Assembly (NCBI GenBank): GCA_965644295.1
Contig: CBFFRP010000425.1
Span: 62,001 to 126,000 of the forward strand
Origin: Paraphysomonas bandaiensis
Taxonomy: Eukaryota > Chrysophyceae
DNA: 64,000 bases
Direction of reading: 5' to 3'
The notes under the pieces are model-generated. The model was not told the origin of the DNA. It did not search any database and saw only the letters and a list, made by a program, of their open reading frames with translations. A program made the position numbers and the translations under genes. This document shows, piece after piece, positions 60,195 through 64,000 of the stretch. Numbering within the stretch: position 1 is the first letter of the stretch; the number at the start of each line of letters is the position of its first letter.

Positions 60195-60521
60195 CGGTAG
60201 GTATCATATATGCGCGCAGATGTGAGCCTTGAGGACATGCATGAGTGCAGTCCCAAGTCCTCCTCTGCTCTTATGGTTCTACTCGATCTCATGATATGAG
60301 CGAGGTATATTGCATGATATCACTGTTACAGTGCATATATATCCACATATGACCCCGTATGCACCAACACTCCTCCTCTACTCTATCATATGATATCATA
60401 GGGGGGTGCTACACTGCAGACGGCGTGTCGTGCGGGTCACTGCATGTGCAGTCCTCTGACCTCCACACACGCCATTATCATATAAGTGCACATAGCGGCA
60501 TATACATATACGTGCATCAGT

Positions 60522-62232
60522 ATGTCAGGGACGTCATTGGCATACGATGCGGTTGCAGTCATCATATTCATTGTCGTGTCGTATTGTTTCTTTCTGCCGT
60601 GCAATCGACTGATCCCACTAGACAGGAGATCTGCTGCTCTCATTGGAGCCACACTCTGCTATGCAACTAGATCATTTGGTTTTCCTAGCAACAAGATGGA
60701 TATTGTTGACGCGATTGATTTCGATGTACTGGCTCTTCTTGCAGGGATAATGGCAATTAACTTTATCATGGTTCATCAAAAAGAATCTAAAAGTGTCATT
60801 CGATATGTTCAGACTCAAGTACAGAATAATCCTCGTAGTGGCTTCTGGCTAGTTTCAGTGGCAGCGTTGTCGTTATCTCCCTTTCTGACCAATGATGGCA
60901 TTTGTCTTTTATTTGTCGAGCCTATATTAAATGCATTTGAAAGTTTGAGTGACGGCAAACGGATAACGAATGGATCAAAGTTTGACCTACAGAAAGGAGA
61001 TGCATTTTATTTTTTGCTTGCACTAGCATGCTCGGCTAATATTGGAAGTTCGCTGACGTACACTGGTAATCCTCAGGTCAGTATTTTGTTCTATGGTTAT
61101 CCTTTGTCTGATGCAGTTGTAGAATATGATTGTCGGAGAGGACGCCGTGGAGGTGCTCTCCCCTGCCCGCTTTTTGCTTTACATGTGCCTTCCAACATTG
61201 ACAGCCTTTGTGGTGACGATACTTTGGATTGAGCGTTGTTGGATACGTCATCGATGCACTGTCTCTCTGCTCCAACTGGAGGCAATAGCAGGGCCAACGG
61301 AGTGTAAGAATGAATCCAATATGTTGACAGTGGTCACATCGGGTGAGCAGGACGGAAAAAAGCGCAGTAAAACACTTCTTTTATCGCCCTATCGCCGGGA
61401 GGTACATGATTCACAGAGACGGAGGAAAGCCGAAATGCCGAGACAACAGCAGAGTATGGTCAAAAGAGTAGTAAAGGTCATTGTTACGCCATTTCCTTAC
61501 GCCATGCTGCTGATAATGTCGTTGATGATTGCCATGCTTTTTGTGGATATTATGTCCATATCAGGCCTGGTGTGCCTCACCGCGGTTGTTATGGTGGTCA
61601 CTCTGGTTTTGGGCAATCATCTACAAGGCCTGCCTCTCTGGGGTGAAAGTAATGAGAGTGATCACGGGACAACAGCTGGTGTATGTTTGCGACCAATGAC
61701 AGTGAAAGAGAAAGCTGATAATGCGAATCAGTTTTTCGAAGAATTATTTGACTCTATTGACTACAACCTTCTCATGATATTTCTTGGCCTGTTCGTTGTG
61801 GTGGAAAACATTGACTCTACAGGACTTCCTCGACGGATCTGGAACAAAATCGTGGGTCGATCACCATTTGATTCTGTGTCGTCTGTTGTGGGAATATCAA
61901 TATTCATACTTGTCACATCACAGTTTTTGGGAAATGTGGCAGTTGTGCAGCTTGCTAAACCAAATGTGGAGGTGCTAGACGACGCAGAGAGAAAGTATGC
62001 CTGGGCAATGATATCTTTTGTGGCGACTGTTGGTGGAAACTTGACGATAACAGGATCTGCAGCGAATATCATTGTTGCAGAGAAGGCTAACCGTATCGAT
62101 CCTGAGAACTCCCTCGACTTCTTCAGACATTACGCGGTGTGCTTCTGGGTTACGCTACTCTCGTGCGCTTTAGGAGCCCTCATGATCACTGGCATTGTTG
62201 TTTGTGACAATGGCATGATTGATGCCTGGTAG
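60522..62232 (+). CDS. ArsB/NhaD-superfamily ion transporter
   Basis: Two exons, 60522-61076 and 61123-62232, give 554 residues. The 46-nt intron has a GTCAGT donor and restores the key motif SSLTYTGNPQNMIVGEDAVE. About ten to twelve membrane segments are evident (VAVIIFIVVSYCFFLP, DFDVLALLAGIMAINFIMV, YAMLLIMSLMIAMLFVDIM, LLMIFLGLFVVVEN, VVGISIFILVTSQFLGNVAV, YAVCFWVTLLSCALGALMIT). The two symmetry-related helix hairpins TNDGICLLFVEP and GGNLTITGSAANIIVAEKA are hallmarks of the ion transporter (IT) superfamily, which includes ArsB, NhaD antiporters and the human P protein. The substrate cannot be read from sequence. A long cytosolic loop (about residues 245-320) is basic. The ATG at 60522 was chosen; the frame stays open 36 bp upstream to a GTG. 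Confidence 0.85.
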
Positions 62233-62856
62233 TATAAAACGAATTAATATGTTCATTAAGGTTCAAGTCTTTTGGCGGGTACAACTTTGATATTATCGAT
62301 TAAATACTATCTGTTTTGAATTACACGAATCCTTGCTTTGTCATATCGAGTTTAAGCCTCTTTTCGATACTCATATTATAACGGGTGGTATTAAATCCGA
62401 GTTTTACCACGTCACTTCGGAGTATCTAATCTAATACATGTATATTGTTGCCTTTATCTGCAGTTATTTTTTTTGTAATAACCATCTGACGTCTAATTAT
62501 TGAATAGAAAATAAAATTGTCAACAGACAAGTTGTTTTACTACTTGATGGCGTTTTGCTAGTCACCCTTGGTTGATCAGATGCTGATACTTGTATTGAGC
62601 AAATGAAGCAGAGGACTAAAAGCTTATAATACGAATCAGATACTGATGCTAATGTGCAATTATTTAGCACCAACCAAGTACATTAATCTAGTAGAAGTTA
62701 ATATTGATATATGACTCCAATATAACATCACTTTGAAAGTAAACTGTTCCACACACACTATAATATTTGCATCATCAATAACATCTAACCGAAAATAGGA
62801 AGTGCTTCATTGTGAAGGCACTGAATCCACCACTCAGCTCGAATCTAAGAACTCTA
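62233..62856. other. Convergent intergenic region
   Basis: 624 bp of AT-rich sequence between the transporter and SPAG16 3' ends. No gene or clear repeat. Confidence 0.4.
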
Positions 62857-64000
62857 CTAACCCCATATTCTAAACGTAGCATCTGATGATCCGCTAACCA
62901 TAAATGCATCATTCGGAGAGAGGCCTACACATTGGACTGCATCGTCATGTCCAGTCAACTGATTTAGCACACCGAAGTTCTGTAGGTCTAAAACCTTCAC
63001 TGATCCATCGTCAGATGCACAGACAGCCCTCATTCCACTGCGATCTAGAGAAAGTTTATTTATTGGGTAAGAACCTGTTTCCACAGAACCTAGTTCAGAT
63101 ACCATTCGGATGTCCCATACCTTGACCACGCCGTCTGCATCACATGAAGCAATGGTATCTCCTCGATTGGACACGGCGAGGTCATTGCAAGAGTTGGAAT
63201 GTCCATAGAGAGTCTGCACACACAGACCAGAGCGTGCGTCCCACACAGACACAGTTTTGTCACCTGAGGCGGTACAGGCGTTATTTGAGAACGGTTGCCA
63301 CTTCACCGCATTCACACTGTCTACATGTCCTCTGAGACTCTGTCTGCAGCGACCGGATATGACGTCCCATATACGCACCGTATGATCCATAGAGCAGCTT
63401 GCAATAAAGTCTCCGCCATGATGAAACTCACATCCCCATACAGCTTGTGTGTGCTCGGTAAATGTGTGTGTGCATCGTGCTTGTGCGAACTCCCATATCT
63501 TAACAGTGCTATCGCCGGAAGAGGTGGCAAGATGTGACCCGTGTGGGTGAAAGTGCAGCCCCGAGACCCAACTTGTGTGTCCTTCCCCAGACATAACAAG
63601 ATCGCTGTCGGGAGCAGTCCACAGGCGCCAGGTTTCATCATCACTGGCAGTCGCAAAGATGGGCTTCTTTGGGTGAAAAGCAACTGCAGCTATAGAGTTC
63701 AAATGGCCTTTGTAGGTCTTCCGTGTTTTGAACTTGTTAGCTACGCATGGATCGAACTCTACCGTAGAAAAGGGATTAATAACGGAATCAGGAGGGAACA
63801 CAGCCTCCTTCCGTACAGTCCGAGTAGCACTTCGTGCTTTCGGAGTCGGTGACGTATCCTCCTCTGGTCGACTCAAGTTAGCCACCTGTTCCTCTAATAC
63901 CTTCACTTTCGCTTTCAGTCGATCGCGCTCCAATTTGATAAGCATTTTTTCTTTCAGGGCAGCCTGGTGTTTTCCTTTCAGTTCATCTATCATCGGCTCA
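62857..64000 (-). CDS. SPAG16: SPAG16/PF20 central-apparatus protein, C-terminal part
   Basis: Central-pair protein of motile 9+2 axonemes (PF20 in Chlamydomonas bridges C1 and C2). The open frame runs from the right edge (EPMIDELKGK) to TAA/TAG-free sequence ending FRIWG then stop, about 380 residues in a single exon. A coiled coil (KHQAALKEKMLIKLERDRLK, then VLEEQVANLSRPEED) leads into seven WD repeats: GHLNSIAAVAFHPKKPIFAT, GHTSWVSGLHFHPHGSHLAT, EHTQAVWGCEFHHGGDFIAS, GHVDSVNAVKWQPFSNNACT, GHSNSCNDLAVSNRGDTIAS, SYPINKLSLDRSGMRAVC and GHDDAVQCVGLSPNDAFMVS. The coiled coil followed by propeller order and the linker FKTRKTYKGH match SPAG16. The 5' part of the gene is beyond position 64000. Confidence 0.93.
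   Translation of the reverse strand, partial: EPMIDELKGKHQAALKEKMLIKLERDRLKAKVKVLEEQVANLSRPEEDTSPTPKARSATRTVRKEAVFPPDSVINPFSTVEFDPCVANKFKTRKTYKGHLNSIAAVAFHPKKPIFATASDDETWRLWTAPDSDLVMSGEGHTSWVSGLHFHPHGSHLATSSGDSTVKIWEFAQARCTHTFTEHTQAVWGCEFHHGGDFIASCSMDHTVRIWDVISGRCRQSLRGHVDSVNAVKWQPFSNNACTASGDKTVSVWDARSGLCVQTLYGHSNSCNDLAVSNRGDTIASCDADGVVKVWDIRMVSELGSVETGSYPINKLSLDRSGMRAVCASDDGSVKVLDLQNFGVLNQLTGHDDAVQCVGLSPNDAFMVSGSSDATFRIWG

Larger units (their letters stand above)
58303..60521. other. Long tandem intergenic region with gene remnants
   Basis: 2.2 kb between two + strand genes, the only same-strand neighbours in the window. It holds a CAGGGTTAGGGAACAATATA hAT-like end (58522 onward), AT-rich filler, several ORFs at 59160-59640 that I cannot assign, the REJ fragment (59583-59980), a GTATACAT/CAGTGCTGTATG low-complexity tract (60000-60060) and copy 2 of the shared element (60138-60194). 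Confidence 0.45.

Overview
This window is nuclear DNA from an intron-dense, compact eukaryotic genome, most likely a flagellated protist. I traced about 80 spliceosomal introns. Most are 40-70 nt, with GTR donors and AG acceptors, and the reading frame closes across nearly every join. TAA, TAG and TGA all act as stops. A nearly complete PRPF8, a UCHL5 deubiquitinase, a ZGPAT-type G-patch protein and a Golgi MGAT1 mark a full eukaryotic cell. A SPAG16/PF20 homologue, a PG-rich axonemal-type protein and a long WD-repeat protein suggest a motile 9+2 flagellum. I cannot place the species.

Layout, left to right: WD-repeat protein (-, runs off the left edge); beta-alpha fused cobalt-type nitrile hydratase (+); METTL26-like methyltransferase (-); a 28-exon gene with SH3-like and helical-repeat domains around a tandem exon-intron array (+); RNF41-like RING protein (-); membrane-anchored aldehyde dehydrogenase (+); ZGPAT homologue (-); AARSD1/AlaX editing protein (+); MGAT1 (-); a pogo/Tigger transposon; secreted Cys-rich protein (+); calcineurin-like phosphoesterase (-); threonine dehydrogenase (+); UCHL5 (-); secreted Asp-box propeller (+); PRPF8 (-); hypothetical gene with a perfectly duplicated 3' end (+); PG-rich protein (-); 2,184-residue SAM-domain protein (+); an orphan REJ-domain fragment; ArsB/NhaD-type transporter (+); SPAG16 (-, runs off the right edge).

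Two things stand out. First, the + strand gene at 7329-12950 contains 19 near-identical 132-bp tandem units. Each unit is one complete 78-nt exon plus one complete 54-nt intron, so the array grows by whole exon-intron modules and splices to a 26-residue protein repeat. Second, 18 of the 19 neighbouring gene pairs lie on opposite strands, so the window is a chain of divergent pairs. Gaps between divergent starts are rich in GTAT/GTAC low-complexity sequence. Gaps between convergent ends are AT-rich and carry small fold-back elements with CAGGG ends.

The genes do not form one pathway. The window looks like ordinary housekeeping, flagellar and metabolic genes arranged in divergent pairs. Exon coordinates below were derived by hand from splice signals, reading frame and family conservation; no transcript data were available.
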